From: Dicyema japonicum
Taxonomy: Eukaryota; Dicyemida; Rhombozoa; Dicyemidae
NCBI GenBank assembly: GCA_011109175.1
Contig: RDEW01000002.1
Coordinates: 1,532,111 to 1,596,110, forward strand
DNA length: 64,000 nucleotides
Reading direction: 5' to 3'
In this document: positions 10,870-23,181 of the stretch, one piece after another
Numbering within the stretch: position 1 is the stretch's first letter
Layout: each line of letters starts with the position of its first letter
Notes under the pieces: model-generated
The model's input: only the letters and a program-made list of their open reading frames with translations
Told to the model about the DNA's origin: nothing
Databases searched by the model: none
Program-made: the position numbers and the translations under genes

Positions 10870-12840
10870 ATTAATTACAGATCTAATCAGAAAAATAGTA
10901 AACGGTGACATCCCAGAATATGCCAGAGAATTGCTCTTCTCGCAAGGCTACTTGCTTTCAAAAAGCCAAATGGGGTATCCGTCCCATTGCGGCTGGGAAC
11001 TATTTCAGAAGATTTGCAGCAAAGGTAGCTTCGACCCTGGTGAGTCGACAACTTTGAGATGAGCTCTTTCCTAAACAAATGGGTGTTAGTATTCCAGAAC
11101 GGATGTGAAGCTGCGGTTCATGCAGCAAGGCGATTCTTCACAGAAATATTTCAAATAAATGCATTAGAATTAAGTTGAACATTCAATTCTCTCAGAAAAA
11201 ATAAAATTATGGAAACGTGTTGGAAGATTGCTCCAAAATTTTTCCCTCTTGTTTCTATGAGGGAGATACGTCTCTGGCATTTGAAAATGAAATTATTAAA
11301 TCAAAAACGGGAGTCCAACAAGGAGATCCGCCCAGACCTCTCTTATTTTCTCTGACCATTGGTGATGTTATGAGATCAATTGATGCACAGCAAAATCTCT
11401 GGTATCTCGACGATGCCACAATTGTAGGATCATTCAAGGAAACATACAATTCATTACGTAAAGCGTTAACCGCTTTAAAACACTTGGACTTGGGCAAAAT
11501 GTTAACAAATCAGAGCTAATGAATGTCTCGTATCCAAACACAACTTTCTTCCTATCAAGGAGTCCTTTAACGAACTGCTTTTTGGGATACCGACAGTGCC
11601 AGTTGATAAATTATATTTCCTCGGATGCCACGAAGAAGAACTCAAGAACCATCTACTTTCCAAATATGAAGAACTAACACGCCTCGCGAAAAGATTGTAA
11701 TGTCTCGACTCTCACACATCCTTCTTCCTGATGAGAAACAACATCGGACTACCCAAGCTTTTATATATACTTGGGTGTTCACCCTGCTACGAACAATACG
11801 TCAGTCTACTTTCGATAGACAATCTCTCAAACAAACGGTGAATCACTAATTAACGTCGCGTCTACGAACATGGTTGAAAGCAATGTAAGCTTCTTCTCTG
11901 GATTTGGGGGTGTCGGTCTAAGATCGGCACTGGAGGTTGAGTACCCGCATATCTATCGTCTTCTCAAGATGCAGCCATTTGACACGGCAAGTCCTTTATC
12001 ACTATTGGACACTATTGGACTTGCTGAATGATCATTTGAAGCTTGTCGGAAATGGAACGGTTCCGGACTTAAAATCCCTGAAGACACAACGAAGCAACAT
12101 AATTGGGATAACATTGTCTGCTCCAAAATTTTGGAAGACCTTAAAAAAGAAGCAAATCAACATCGTCTGGCTTGTTTGGCGTCAGCTTCAAGTGGAGGTA
12201 GTAGAGCATGGCTTGGTGCAATACCTTGCCCAAATCTAGGGACTCTTTTAAACGACTAATCTTTGAGGATTGGAATCGGACAAAAGCTAGAACTAGATGT
12301 TTGCCAGGAGCACCGATACCGCTGCGGGAAAATAGTCGATACGAAGGGACTGCACCCGATGTTATGCAAAAAACGCAACACTGCTCTGAACGATGTGTTC
12401 GTCAAAACTCTGAAGGCTACAGACTTCCCATGACAGCTTAAACCTGCGAATCTCGATCGAGGAGATGGAAAAAGACCTGACGGTATGACCCTTTTCCCTT
12501 ACATATTTGGAAGATCTTTGGTCTGGGACGCAACTTTTGTTGATACGTATTCAAGCACGAACCTCAAATCGATTCAGACACCTGGAGCAGCTGCTTTAAT
12601 TGCGGAAAACCTAAAATTCAAGAAATATTCTTTCCTCCGGGACCGGTATTGCTTTACTCCTGTTGCGGTCGAGTCATCAGGAGCCGTTGGTCCAATGACG
12701 GCTGAGTTCTTTGCGCTAACTTGGAGGAATGCTTGCCAAAAAAAAGATCAACGAGAAGGATTCTGGCTAAGACAAATGATTGGAATAACCATACTCCGAG
12801 GGAACTCATTCGCGATCCACGCAGCAGGCTTCCTCAATTA
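10870..12840 (+). pseudogene. RLE-LINE relic with RT and endonuclease
   Basis: Non-LTR retrotransposon with a reverse transcriptase and a C-terminal restriction-like endonuclease (RLE, PD-(D/E)XK type as in R2-like elements). Readable blocks in order: RKIVNGDIPEYARELLFSQG (about 10887), the finger motif KPNGG(I)RPIA.G spread over shifted frames, motif B (KTGVQQGDP, about 11310) and motif C (WYLDDATIVG, about 11400). The RLE follows at 12470-12840: KRPDG, G.SLVWDATFVDT, and the final NSFAIHAAGFLN just before the stop. Several frameshifts and a stop separate the blocks, so it is inactive. The 3' UTR is AT-rich. Confidence 0.8.
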
Positions 12841-12983
12841 ACATTTGTTTCTTTTTTCAATAAATTGAATAAATAAAAAAATTATTTTTTTTGAATTTTT
12901 TACAGGGTTTTCCAATTTTTTTACTAATTTGTCAAAATGTTTAATAATTTGTCAAAAAGTTTACTAACTTTTGCATAATGGTT

Positions 12984-13693
12984 AATAAAAGGTGAAATTA
13001 TTATTATTTAAAAATAACGAGTTTTATTTTTATGGGAAACAATGGTGCAATACCTGTTGGATGATGAGGCTGTGAGAATAGCTACCTTGCTTCGTCTTGG
13101 TCTTAAATTGTGTGCCGAAAGAAAATGCCGCTGTGGACGTTGGATCGATCCTTTTGGTTATCATCCCTTGTCATGGAAGATGAGTGCGGGTCGTTTCCCC
13201 AGGCACTCCTGTCTTAACATGACATTAAAGAATTCCCTTGCCTCTGCTGGACACCATTGCCTGTTAGAACCTGCTGGTCTTTCCCGAAACGATGGAAAAC
13301 GCCCTGATGGGATGACGACTTTTCCATTCGCCAACGGACGAAACCTGATCTGGGACGCGACGTGTGTTGATACTTATTCCCCGTCTAATTTGGTTGCTTC
13401 TGCTTCAGACCCAGGACATGCTTCAAAGCAGGCCGAGGAACGAAAGAGGAGGAAGTACCAGAGAATTTCGGAGGAGTATCTTTTTGTTCCATTCGCGGTG
13501 GAAACGTCAGGAATCCTTGGCCTCCAAGCAGATGAGTTGGTTCGTAAGATCGGCTCCATGATTCAAGCTGTGACCAAGGATCCGCGAGAGACTGGTTGGT
13601 TCCAAAAACGTATCTCGTTGGCTATTGTTAGGGAATAAAAAGTGAAATTATTATTATTTAGAAATAACGAGTTTTATTTTTATGGGAAACAAT
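12984..13693 (+). mobile_element. RLE fragment bounded by 60-bp direct repeats
   Basis: A 590-bp piece of RLE-LINE coding sequence sits between two copies of one 60-bp AT-rich sequence, 12984-13043 and 13634-13693, which differ at only two positions. The fragment lacks both the RT and the last codons of the LINE, so ordinary target-primed insertion does not explain it. Confidence 0.75.
13042..13638 (+). pseudogene. RLE-LINE C-terminal domain, open 198 codons
   Basis: Open frame with a Zn-finger-like lead (ERKCRCGRWIDPFGYHPLSW) followed by the restriction-like endonuclease: KRPDGMT, RNLIWDATCVDT, ERKRRKYQRISEEYLFVPFA and ETSGILG. The frame ends in SLAIVRE and stops inside the downstream direct repeat, several residues short of the family's usual GNSMAIQ end. 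Unusually intact for this window, but it has no RT partner. Confidence 0.65.
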
Positions 13694-14860
13694 TAAATCA
13701 AAATTACTACTCGCTTCTAGACTTTCTCTCTTAGAAGAGGAGTCGTTGACCTGGATCCCATCAGTTTTCACCTCACTCAAGTTACCTGGAACGTCATTGT
13801 ACTGGGTTGCCAACTCCACCAGGTGATCGGTTGCTGTAACCAGGTCTTCCTCGATCGTGTGGACCCCTTACTTATACTCCACTAGCATGCTCTTTAACGT
13901 CTTTTTGAGGACAACGGATTGGATGTGTGTTCTGGTTGGCGCATCAATTGTGATAGCTCCAAATGAGATCTATAAGCTTCGAGACGACACCGTCCTAGGT
14001 TAAAGAAGACAATACAAAGCTCGGACCTTGGACGTCCTAGGTTAAAAAGCCACAACATCAATATTTTCATCTTCGTAACAATTATAAAAAATAGAGTTGA
14101 GCGACTTCCTTTGATACTATCCATCAGGTATTTCTGTTAATATTCCTTAATAGCGTTAGGGCTTATTTGGGTGGGATCCATCTTGTACTTGAAAGCTAGG
14201 AATCCTGTGATTGTAATCAGATGTGTATTCTTAGTTTTAAGGATCCGCAGGATTCCATCTTTTCTAAGACCAATGCTGGACTTTCTTCCAAATCAGCATG
14301 GAATTGGTACAACATGCATTCACTTTTATGAGAAATTGAAACAAGTCTCTCCCAAGTTCAGCACGATTAATGTATAATCTTTCCTTGTTAGCATACTCTG
14401 TTAAGATACGGCGAAAGCTTTGAGCAAGCTAACTTCTCTTATATTTTTTGCTGCACATGCTATAAATATTATGGCTCTCGTGAAAGTGCTAATAAGATAC
14501 GGCGAATTTCAACATCAAAAGACTCAAATTCCTTCGGAAAAAAAACAAAAGTAAATTAAAACTCATTAATGGCTTCGTAGCCATATGATTTGGGGTGATC
14601 AGCCCGGACACGAAGATTTCCCCTGGTTCTCATGCTATACAACATTAATTAATTTATTGAACTGGATAACAACTGTCATAGCCAGAATGAAAAAATTCAG
14701 GTGACCCCGGCCTCCCTCAGGAATCTTCGCATATCAGAAAAATAGAAAAAAGATCGGATGAGCGATGGTGAAAGACCAATAATTTTGGGTCCATACTTGG
14801 AGACATTGAGGACATCGTTCTAAGAAAGACCCTTGCAACAGCTGCGTATAGTTAAAAGAA
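13694..14860. other. No gene recognised
   Basis: A minus-strand stretch (about 13735-13900) reads protein-like but cannot be assigned. Near 14690 a segment resembles the minus-strand 3' end of a LINE also seen at 37480. Confidence 0.35.
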
Positions 14861-15110
14861 CTGTATTGATACAAGACGATCAAGTATACCATTCCGGCTG
14901 TACAACAATTTTGTTAAACCAGTCCTATTGTATGATTCGTCAATGTGGGCAATGTCCAAGGCTGAAGAACTTGGGATAGACTCCTTTCATTGAAGGCAGC
15001 TCAGGAAATTGATTGGATTGTGAAGAACATTTAGACGACTCGAGAAAGGTTGCACACGACAGTGGAAGAAGGAACCACTTGGTTTGATCGTAAGGCCGAA
15101 TGGGTAAAAT
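14861..15110 (+). pseudogene. LINE RT tail fragment
   Basis: Plus-strand residues LYNNFVKPVLLYDSSMWAMS followed by RQLRKLIGL are the post-RT 'thumb' region typical of CR1/Jockey-type LINEs; they are spread over shifted frames. Short degenerate scrap. Confidence 0.5.
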
Positions 15111-16600
15111 TATTGTGGTTTTACGTGTGTTGCATATTCAAAAAATGAAATAAATTTTGTAAAAATATAATATTTAGTGTTTTTAGATATTAGTTAACTA
15201 GTCTACCAATTCTAGTCTAGCAATCGAGACACACCACCAGCATAGGCAGTGTTTCTTAACCTTTTTTTCGTTTCGCCTCCGTCAATAATTTATCACCCCC
15301 ACAATAACTATAGGTAGTAATGCTATAATTAATTATTAATTTTTATTAAGACCCTTGACTATGGTAGAGATTTACTAGATGCTCTATTTTGGGATTCTTT
15401 TAGTAAGAGCTACTCTGATGTCTTTTTTTGCAGATACTCAAGTTATTGCCTGACCAGCATTCAATGGATCCATCTTTTCATTCTACTATTGACCTGCCTA
15501 GATGAGGCTCCACTGAGAATCGTCAGGATCATGGGATTAGTTAGTTTGATTTACCCTTGGTCTTTAGAATAATTTTTTTATTATTGCGCTTTTCCCCCAT
15601 CAGATGTACTACCTGTTCAATACAATATTCATGAAAACGATCGCATTTTCTATTTTGTTTACTTTTATAAATTATTCGTATTACAATTTTTATATTTTCA
15701 TGTAGTTCAGTCGATAAATTATTGTGACCTGCCTGCGTTAAATAAAATGGATAAATATCGCATGTTGGATTTTTGTTTTAAAAAGTCATAAATGCACAAT
15801 ATTTGCCGACCATGGCTATTGCATCATCAATCGCAGACTATATTATGAGTTTTTTTAGATATGATTTAAAATTCGGAAAAAGTTAAAATCTTGCTGTGTC
15901 GATGATTTAAAAGTAACAATTAATGGCATACCGTCAATCCTTCCTAGAATTGTATCGTTACTGAATGGAATAGTAGTAATTCGGAGATTCCCTTTGGGAA
16001 TACGTTTTATAGACATTTCTTACAGCAGTATAGTGTCGCATGGCAATGGTTACACTAAAATAAACGTTACAGTACTTGACCTTGATGCTACAGATACTTG
16101 GGTCAGGGTTAGTTTGTTTTCTTCTTTCAATTATAAAGCTTCATAGAAGAGAGAAATCTGTGGTAAAAATTAATTTTGTGGTAAATCAGTCAGGGCCGTT
16201 GTATGAACTATTTATTTTATTTTGTACTATTAATAAAGATAACAAGATCACTGACCATGCTAAACAGAATAGGATCGCTGATCGCGAAGATGAAAAATGA
16301 TAAAAAAGAAAGGAGCTGGCTAATAGCCCATTTCCTTGCAAATCGTCAGGAGAAATAAACTCAATTATAGAGAAGCTAATGATCGCTAACTGTTGTTTTT
16401 TGTCTTTAATAACTTAATAAATTTAAAAAAATAAAAAAAGGTCAACTACCATAATGGCACTCATGACAATGAGGGTCATTTATGTAAAATAAAAAATCTG
16501 TATTGGCGACAATTTCTAATAAAAAATCCTGAAGAATTTGGGAATTTGTATGTATTTATTAAAAAAGTTATTTTTATTATTTTGTCATTGTTTTTTGAAG
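15111..16600. other. AT-rich, no gene recognised
   Basis: No conserved frame on either strand; only short chance ORFs. Confidence 0.4.
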
Positions 16601-17204
16601 GTTTTTAATTTAATATCTATTTCTAGTGATTGAGGATACTTGAATTGCTCGTGTTCTAATAAACGAGATGGATTACCCGCTTCTTTAGAAAAGTCAACAC
16701 CGTGGCAAGCACTTTCGATTATTCAGTCCCGTGTTTTTGGTCAAGGTAGTCTAATCCAAGTTCGTTCAAATTTTGTCCCAGATTAAACTCGAACCCAGAG
16801 AACAGCCAAAGTTTCCTCGTTCCGTAATTAGCTGCATCCAATCCCCCTGAGACCATCATTTCATCCATTCACAAGAGGAGTGAAACGAGAGGTCACGTCC
16901 ATCTCGATAAGATAAAGACATTGTGTTGTATCTAATCCCCCAAGTCCATCACACACCAACAAACACCCGGGGAACAGGTCCCACAGAATTTGAATGTTAG
17001 TCTACAGAATTTGATATCTGCGAATTTGTGAAGGCAAAACTTGTCAGAATAAATTAAAAAATAACAATTGAATGCAATAAAGTCATTATTATTTTTCGTA
17101 TAATAAATTGTCTTTGTTTTTATAGAAGTATTACAAAAGTGAATTTCACGTCCATTCAAAAAACCATCAATTATTCCTTTCAAAGGCTTCACTATTGTCT
17201 TCAC
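16600..17204 (-). CDS. Unresolved minus-strand gene or pseudogene
   Basis: Protein-like blocks occur on the minus strand in changing frames, in the manner of short exons. First MKTIVKPLKGIIDGFLNG from the ATG at 17204, then possible micro-introns near 17110-17135. Next WDLFPGCLLVCDGLGGLDTT (about 16990-16930) and YLIEMDVTSRFTPL, followed by a 26-nt GT-AG candidate. A last block, RLLEHEQFKYPQSLEIDIK, runs to a stop near 16600. I could not join all blocks in one frame and do not recognise the family. Confidence 0.3.
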
Positions 17205-17284
17205 TGTATAAATTACCCATTGCGCTAAAAGACATTAATCCATATAGAGTACTATACTACCTTCACAAGAATCTGGGCACAAGT

Positions 17285-17530
17285 CGTCCTCTTTGAATTA
17301 GTTGGAGTACAATGACCCTCTCAAAGTCATCATGGATTAGTTGGACTACTAGTCAGCCTCTCAGTACCTCCATGAAGTAATTGGTGTTATAACCAACCTT
17401 TCAAAGTCACCATGGATCAGTTGGACTACTAGTCAGCCTCTCAAAGTTATCTTTGAGTAATTTGACTTGCAATCATTTTCACCATGAATTTTGGGGGTTC
17501 TAACCAGCAAAGTCATCAGAGTTAGTTGGG
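17285..17530. repeat. Degenerate minisatellite, unit about 42 bp
   Basis: Diverged tandem copies of a unit like GTCACCATGGATCAGTTGGA followed by CTACTAGTCAGCCTCTCAAA. Two copies (about 17323-17363 and 17407-17447) are nearly identical; three others are weaker. Confidence 0.7.
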
Positions 17531-17998
17531 GCAGCAACAAGGTTCTCCAAATCAAGAAGAAAGTCTTATTTGTTAGACAAGGTTGAGTATTGATTACAAA
17601 GTCATGGTATTTATCACGTGGCCCACCAATGGAAATAACCCGGAAAAGGGGAGAAATTGGACTACCATAAAATTCATTAAAGAAATCGAATGAAATATCA
17701 ATATTAATACCTTCTTTGTTTAAAGCTGAAATTAATAGCTTCATTGCTAAGAAACAATGGATTTGAAGCACTAAATGGGTCAGCCTATTGTGGACTGTGT
17801 TCTTAATGCCACTAATAAAGGTTTTAAACAAAAGGCTCTCAATTGAACTGATTTATTACCAAAAAATCCATATTTATTGTTTTCCTTTGTTTCCAAGCCA
17901 ATGGTAAACCACAAATGAAAAACTTGTAAGAGGGGTAGATGAGTGAGCATTTCACGCTCAATTAGCTTGTCTGAGACACCGAATATTAAAATGTTCAT
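17433..17998 (-). CDS. Candidate orphan gene, divergent from Sox
   Basis: Two overlapping minus-strand frames, one from an ATG at 17998 (MNILIFGVSDKLIEREM...) and one running 17831-17433 (FKTFISGIKNTVHNRLTHL...). Their compositions are convincing, and one or more micro-introns could join them (GT at about 17848). No family is recognised. The start lies 138 bp from the divergent Sox start, so the two could share a promoter region. A non-coding explanation is not excluded. Confidence 0.3.
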
Positions 17999-18109
17999 AT
18001 TTTGGTGGTAGTTGTAGTTTGCGTTGTCAGGGTTGCGTATATTAGCGTCGTTTTAGCTATTATTTAGAACAAATAGGCATTGTTCCGCAAACAAAGTAGA
18101 AAGGTGAAG

Positions 18110-18118
18110 TTTTTTATA
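18110..18118 (+). promoter_or_regulatory. TATA-like element of the Sox gene
   Basis: TTTTTATAG lies about 26 nt upstream of the Sox ATG, a spacing similar to that of the Y-box, lectin and homeobox genes of this window. Confidence 0.35.
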
Positions 18119-18135
18119 GCTGGTCTTTGTAATTA

Positions 18136-19070
18136 ATGGAACAAAAAAATAAATTAATGGCTATTCCATCAAATGCTAATCCAATCGAGTTAAATAATAA
18201 TTCTCGTCAAAACTCATTCCATGATAGTTATATACCACAGCAGGAGTATGTTGCCCACATGGGGTCATTGAACCAAAATGATATCTTCCTTACCCCAATA
18301 ACGGACTATAGTAAGATCAATGGGCTCAGGATGGTCCCGGAGACCATGAACCAACAGAATGGATCCATTCAAATGTTTAGTGAAATGAAGGAAAAGAGCA
18401 GTGAGGTTGGAAAGAACAGAATTAAGAGACCAATGAACTCTTTTATGGTTTGGGCGAGGGACCAGAGGAAAATAATGTCGACAGAAAATCCGAAAATGCA
18501 CAATTCTGAAATTTCAAAGCGGTTGGGAGCTGATTGGAAGATGTTGAGTGAGGAAGACAAGAAGCCCTTCATTGAAAGGGCCAGATGGCTGAGGTCCGAG
18601 CATTTACGAATAAACCCCGACTACAAATACAGACCGAGAAGGAAAAACAAAAATGTAATGAGAAAAGAGCAAAATCCCCGAATGGATATGATGAATAACA
18701 TCCCCCAACATTCTATAAATCGCATTCCCATGCCGAGGATGAACGCCAATGAAGGATACTACGTGGATCCTTACCACCCAAATCAACTAAATTACCAGAA
18801 TTACCCCAATTTTGGAAGTGGCCATTTTCAGCCAAATTCGAATTCTTTTTTTCAATGCCAACAAAATAACATGCAGCAGTTTATCCACCAATTCAACGGG
18901 ACCGAGAACGCCCAAGTTTCTGTTCCCGGTCATTTTGAATATTACCGGACTTCAATTCCGGAAAACGGAGACCACTCGGCCTACCTCCAGCATTACAATG
19001 GCCATCCAAGCAATCGAAATGTAATTTTATTCTTGACCTTTAGTACTCACTGGACGGTCCCCGGATCTAA
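18136..19070 (+). CDS. SoxB: Group-B Sox HMG-box transcription factor
   Basis: Sequence-specific minor-groove DNA-binding regulator of cell fate, acting in the nucleus. The ATG at 18136 opens a long frame. The HMG box spans about residues 95-173: [18 protein letters not shown], then [18 protein letters not shown] and [10 protein letters not shown]. The [13 protein letters not shown] signature is typical of SoxB. The N-terminal 94 residues are Asn/Gln-rich, and the C-terminal region is rich in Tyr, Asn and Pro, as in SoxB activation domains. A 23-nt GT-AG intron is proposed at 19021-19043; splicing gives a 303-residue protein ending YSLDGPRI (stop 19068-19070). Without splicing the frame runs to 19125 (329 residues) with an AT-rich, unlikely tail. 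Confidence 0.93.
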
Positions 19071-20361
19071 CTTTAATTTTAGAAAACTTATAAAGTCTAT
19101 TTTTTACAAAAACACTAATAATTAAATTTATTTTTAAATTAGCATCCACGTGCTGTTTCACGTTTACACGTTAATTTTTAAAATATGCTTTAACCACAAC
19201 AATTAATTTCCGTAGACAGTATAATTCAAATGTGGGAAATTCACTCCCAAATTAGCTTTTGGGGGATGCAGCGTTAACACATTTCCAATGACTGGCAAAA
19301 TATCGAGTCTGACGAATGGAGGAAACTGAATAAATACTCGTCCCTTGGAGATCGTCAATCGCCTTTATAACCCACGGAACTTGGGGGTGGATAAGGGGTC
19401 GTCAAAGAAACTGGATACGCGATTGCGAGTCTGACACTTTCGCAAACAGAAATGCATTCCACAGCGACTATGTGTGGCCATCATCCACAGCAATGCCCAC
19501 TATGTTTGTCAGCTGGACCATGATTTGTTACCAATGTCCTGTTTCTGTCTCCAATGGATTGTTTTATAAATTTATACCCTTAACAGAAGTCATTAACCTA
19601 TCTTCCCACGTGCAAAATGCTTTATCATCTATTAGATCCCATTAGATAGAGATTCATTATGTTGAAGGTTCCTGAATTTTTGTGTTACTTATTCACGGAA
19701 TATAGGAGATAAGCATCAAGGGCACTTTAATCCGTTCCAGCACGATATTTGCAGGAGCTTTTATTGAGGAATTTAGTTCAATAACGGGTCTTGAGGTCTT
19801 GGTTTTCCGTCAAGGAATTATTAATACTAAATAATCAATTCGCCTTGTTATGCTGGCTCAATACTATTCTACCATCCTTGATGACTTCGGTTAGTCGAAG
19901 TAAAGGTATCGACATGTAAATTTGTACATCGCCCTTTAGTTTGTTCACTTCATTTATGCGGGGGTAAAATTCATTTTGAAAATGCTTATTGTTCACTTAT
20001 TGATTTTCGTTCTACCATGCTGTCTCTCTCCATGAGGATCTTTTCTCGTGCTCCCATCAGTCGAGTTGATTTCTTTTATTTCTTTCAAATGTCCCTCTAG
20101 CTCTGTGAGCTACGGGTGAAGCGACTTCAGGTACTTCCTGGTATTATTTCTTAGCTGCTTCATAAATCTAGTAAAACATCTCCCGATACATCCAGAGGTG
20201 AGTTCCAACTATTCTTATGTTTGGTTAATAAATCAGCTTCTAGGTGGGAAAATCACTTCTGTTTGGAAATTTGTTATTCTTTGTAACTTCAAATTTGTTG
20301 AAGTGTTTCCTTAGACAGCTATCACCATTCTGCGGTCACTGACATTTGTTTTTCATATAAA
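19071..20361. other. Intergenic, no gene recognised
   Basis: Nothing conserved is visible. A minus-strand stretch near 20040-20180 reads as a charged helix-like segment (KQLRNNTRKYLKSLHP) but is broken by a stop. Confidence 0.4.
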
Positions 20362-20655
20362 CGTGCTTTGTAACGAGTGCTGAGCAAGAGGCTTGATGAT
20401 CTCTATTTCGAATCTCGCTGTTGTACATTCGTGCTGAAAATTCCACGCAGCTGCAATGCTTTGGCTTGACGAATGAGTCATCATCAGTGAACATCTCACT
20501 ACGGACCCCGGATCTATAAAGGACTCACACCAACAAAAGAAAAAAATTCCTTGGTTCTCCCTTTAAGATTTGTTATGATAACTGTTCTTTGCTTAAATAA
20601 AGTGTGTCCTGTCTTGGAGGAGCGATAACTAATATGGCTTTTCGTAAAGTGCAGT
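20362..20655 (+). repeat. tRNA-derived SINE, copy 3
   Basis: Shares with the other copies the degenerate box B (TTTCGAATCTC), the CTTGACGAATGA and GGACTCACACC body blocks and the 3' end (TGTCCTGTCTTGGAGGAG, AAGTGCAGTA). Confidence 0.75.
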
Positions 20656-20671
20656 ATTACTACAATTGGCA

Positions 20672-21437
20672 CAAATTGTTCTCTCGAATCCGCCGCATTT
20701 TTTAAAAATACAAAATTTCCTATGAGAAATTCTCGAATCCGCCAATTTATCGAATCCGCCCATTTTTAAAAATAATTTTTTTTTTTCTTATTATTTTTAT
20801 TTTTTTAATTAAAAAAAACTGATAAAATTGAACTCGGAAAATCATAAAATGAGGCATGTAAAGAAATAGGCCTTAAGGATGGTATAATTTATACCTATCA
20901 AGCATGGAAGAAGCTAAAACTGTTTTCGACATGCTAAATGGACCCAAGATTTTATTGAAGAAATTAATAAGGAGTTTTCGCCTGAAACTTATCAAGAATT
21001 CGTGTCAAGACTGCAAATAAATGATCCAATTCCAGAAGATGAGTTTCTTCTCAATGAGTATACAGAGAATGAAGAGATCCTGGAAAATTTGGATGAAAAT
21101 GATGAAGACAAAGAATTAATGATGGAGAATAAAAGAATGAACAAGTCGTTTTAGTCTATGATGCAACGAATGCTGTCTATACATTGAGGAAGTACTTTAA
21201 TCAGAAGGATGAAGTTAACTTAAATGTCTTCAATCTCCTTGATGATGTTAGTAGAAACACCAAAACGAACATTAAAACAAGAATTACAGATTATCTTAAA
21301 AAATAAATGTTTTCATTTTTAATTAGTCTTAAAAATTAAAAAAATACATTTTTTTTAATTTATAAAAAATTCAAATTTTCCTCTCGAATCCGCCGTAATT
21401 TCCCAGGTCCCAAATTTGGCGGATTCGAACGGTTTTG
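20672..21437 (+). mobile_element. Tigger-like element remnant with GAATCCGCC ends
   Basis: Both ends carry the sequence TCGAATCCGCC in inverted orientation (left about 20683-20694, right about 21418-21429), with extra internal copies near 20725-20760 and 21383-21394. Inside is the acidic C-terminal tail of a Tigger-type transposase (DPIPEDEFLLNEYTENEEIL, then TLRKYFNQKDEVN in shifted frames). A non-autonomous, internally deleted copy of a family different from the CAGTAAACTCTC one. Confidence 0.6.
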
Positions 21438-21744
21438 CTTTATCAAGTTCAGGAAATTTGTCGATTTGCATGAACCTTTTTTGAAGGAATATAATTTTTA
21501 GATGTTTTTAATATGGAGTCTCAGGAATTAAGAATATTATCAACGGGTTTTCTTAAATTCGATTATTAAATAAATCAGACAATCTGTGAGCGATTTTTTG
21601 GCACGATTTAGTATTATTCTCGTTTTTATATCTCAAAATTTCGAGTTTTGGAAACAATTAAGCCTTGAATAATTGCAACGAGTTGCTTTCGATCATATGG
21701 TAAAATTTTTAGTTTAAAATTTTTATTTTTTAATAAAATAATTC

Positions 21745-22140
21745 TTGATCGAGGAGATGGGAAGAGACCTGATGGGATTGACCCTTTTCCCCTTCACGTC
21801 TGGAAGATCTTTGGTCTGGGACGCAACTTGCATAGACACGTTCTCAAGCACGAACATTTTTAAATCTGTTCAGACACCTGGAGCAGCTGCTTCGACCGCG
21901 GAAAACCTAAAAATCAAGAAATATTCTTGCCTCGGGGATCGCTACCGATTTACTCCTGTTGCGACCGAATCATCGGGAGCCGTTGGTCCAATGACGGCTG
22001 AATTCTTGCAAGAACTCGGAGGATTGCTTGCCAGAAAGAAAAGGGATCAACGAGAAGGGTTATGGCTAAGACAAAAGATCGGAATAGCCATACTCCGAGG
22101 GAACTCGTTCGCAATCCACGCAGCAGGCTTCCTCAACTGA
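21745..22140 (+). pseudogene. RLE-LINE endonuclease domain copy
   Basis: Open 131-codon frame: GRSLVWDATCIDTFSSTN, TPGAAASTAENLKIKKYSCL, ESSGAVGPMTAEFLQELGG, and the complete end GNSFAIHAAGFLN before a stop. The upstream KRPDG survives as RDLMG in another phase. This 3'-terminal piece (5' truncated) keeps the family's true 3' end, unlike the copy at 13042. Confidence 0.7.
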
Positions 22141-22620
22141 CATTTGTTTAATTGTTAAAAAAAATTTTGTTAATAAAAAAATAAATAAAAAATAATTGAA
22201 AAAGATTAGTAAAAATAAATTTTATTTTTTTAATAATGTGTGGTCAATTTGAGAATTGGTTAATTTCTTAGGAAAATTGCCTTTTTCGAACCCCTGACGT
22301 GAACTTATAGCCATAAATTGGCCAATTTAGCTATTGTTGAGGTTTAACTTGTATTTATTATAAAGTTTTTGCTTTGTTCGACGAAACCGTTATTCGGGGA
22401 CAAAATATGTAAATACACTTATAGGAAGAATTTCTGACCCCAAGAAAATATTTTTAATATTATTTCGCCCATTGTCTTCAGCGGTTAACTCGTCGATTTG
22501 AAAACTGTATTAAGGAAAGAAAAGAGAGTAAACGGTTATATAGCTGCTGCCCAGACTGCGTGACTATTACCTTTCATGATTTATTTTAATAACCCCGGGA
22601 ACGCCGAGAAAGAAAGACAA
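22141..22620. other. AT-rich LINE 3' flank, nothing else
   Basis: Begins with the AT-rich 3' UTR of the preceding LINE fragment; no gene visible. Confidence 0.4.
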
Positions 22621-23181
22621 AAGAGTCAAACAGTTAGGTGATCCCAGTCCTCGCAATCAATTGTGCCATTCGACGTCTGTGATCTTCCATCGTCCCCACT
22701 ATCTTCCGGAAGAGCCTTCTCTCCGTCTTGCAGAGGAATCCGATCGGGGAGGGGAATTTCTTATCCAATCGGTTTTCTCTTGCCATGGAAAGGATCAGGC
22801 GAAGCGGATTTCCATCTTCCTCACAGACGCGAAGAAATCCGGAGCCACAACTACGGATCTTAGCTTCCATGAGTAGTGACTGTTGATCCATTACGTGGGC
22901 AAAGCATACTGATTTGTTTTTCGGTATATCGAGTTGATTCTTTGGACCATAGACTCCGATAGCCCGAATCTCCATGCAACGGAGGCATACTCAATGGCAG
23001 GCGCGATTGTTTGTTGGTAGAGGGTAGAAACGGAAAAATCCATGTTCCTCGTGGTCCTCCGAACAAGGGCGCGTATAACGTTAACTTTCTGGAGGCCCCT
23101 GGTAATCATGTCTGTTGCGTGGGAGTTGAAATTGAGAAGGCTGTCGTACTTGACTCCAAGGACAGTGGGGGACCTTGTCAC
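22620..23181 (-). pseudogene. LINE RT thumb region relic (-)
   Basis: The minus strand reads VLGVKYDSLLNFNSHA, LQKVNVIRALVRRTTRNMDF, STLYQQTIAPAIEYASVAW and QRINSIYRKTNQYAL. This is the region downstream of the YADD motif in Jockey/CR1-type LINEs. The final part is in a second frame. 5' truncated; the tail is near 22620. Confidence 0.65.

Noticed and set aside
19021-19125. Sox protein of 329 residues ending in an AT-rich tail
   Set aside because: A 23-nt GT-AG intron at 19021-19043, matching all other introns here, gives a cleaner 303-residue end; the unspliced tail reads like translated 3' UTR.
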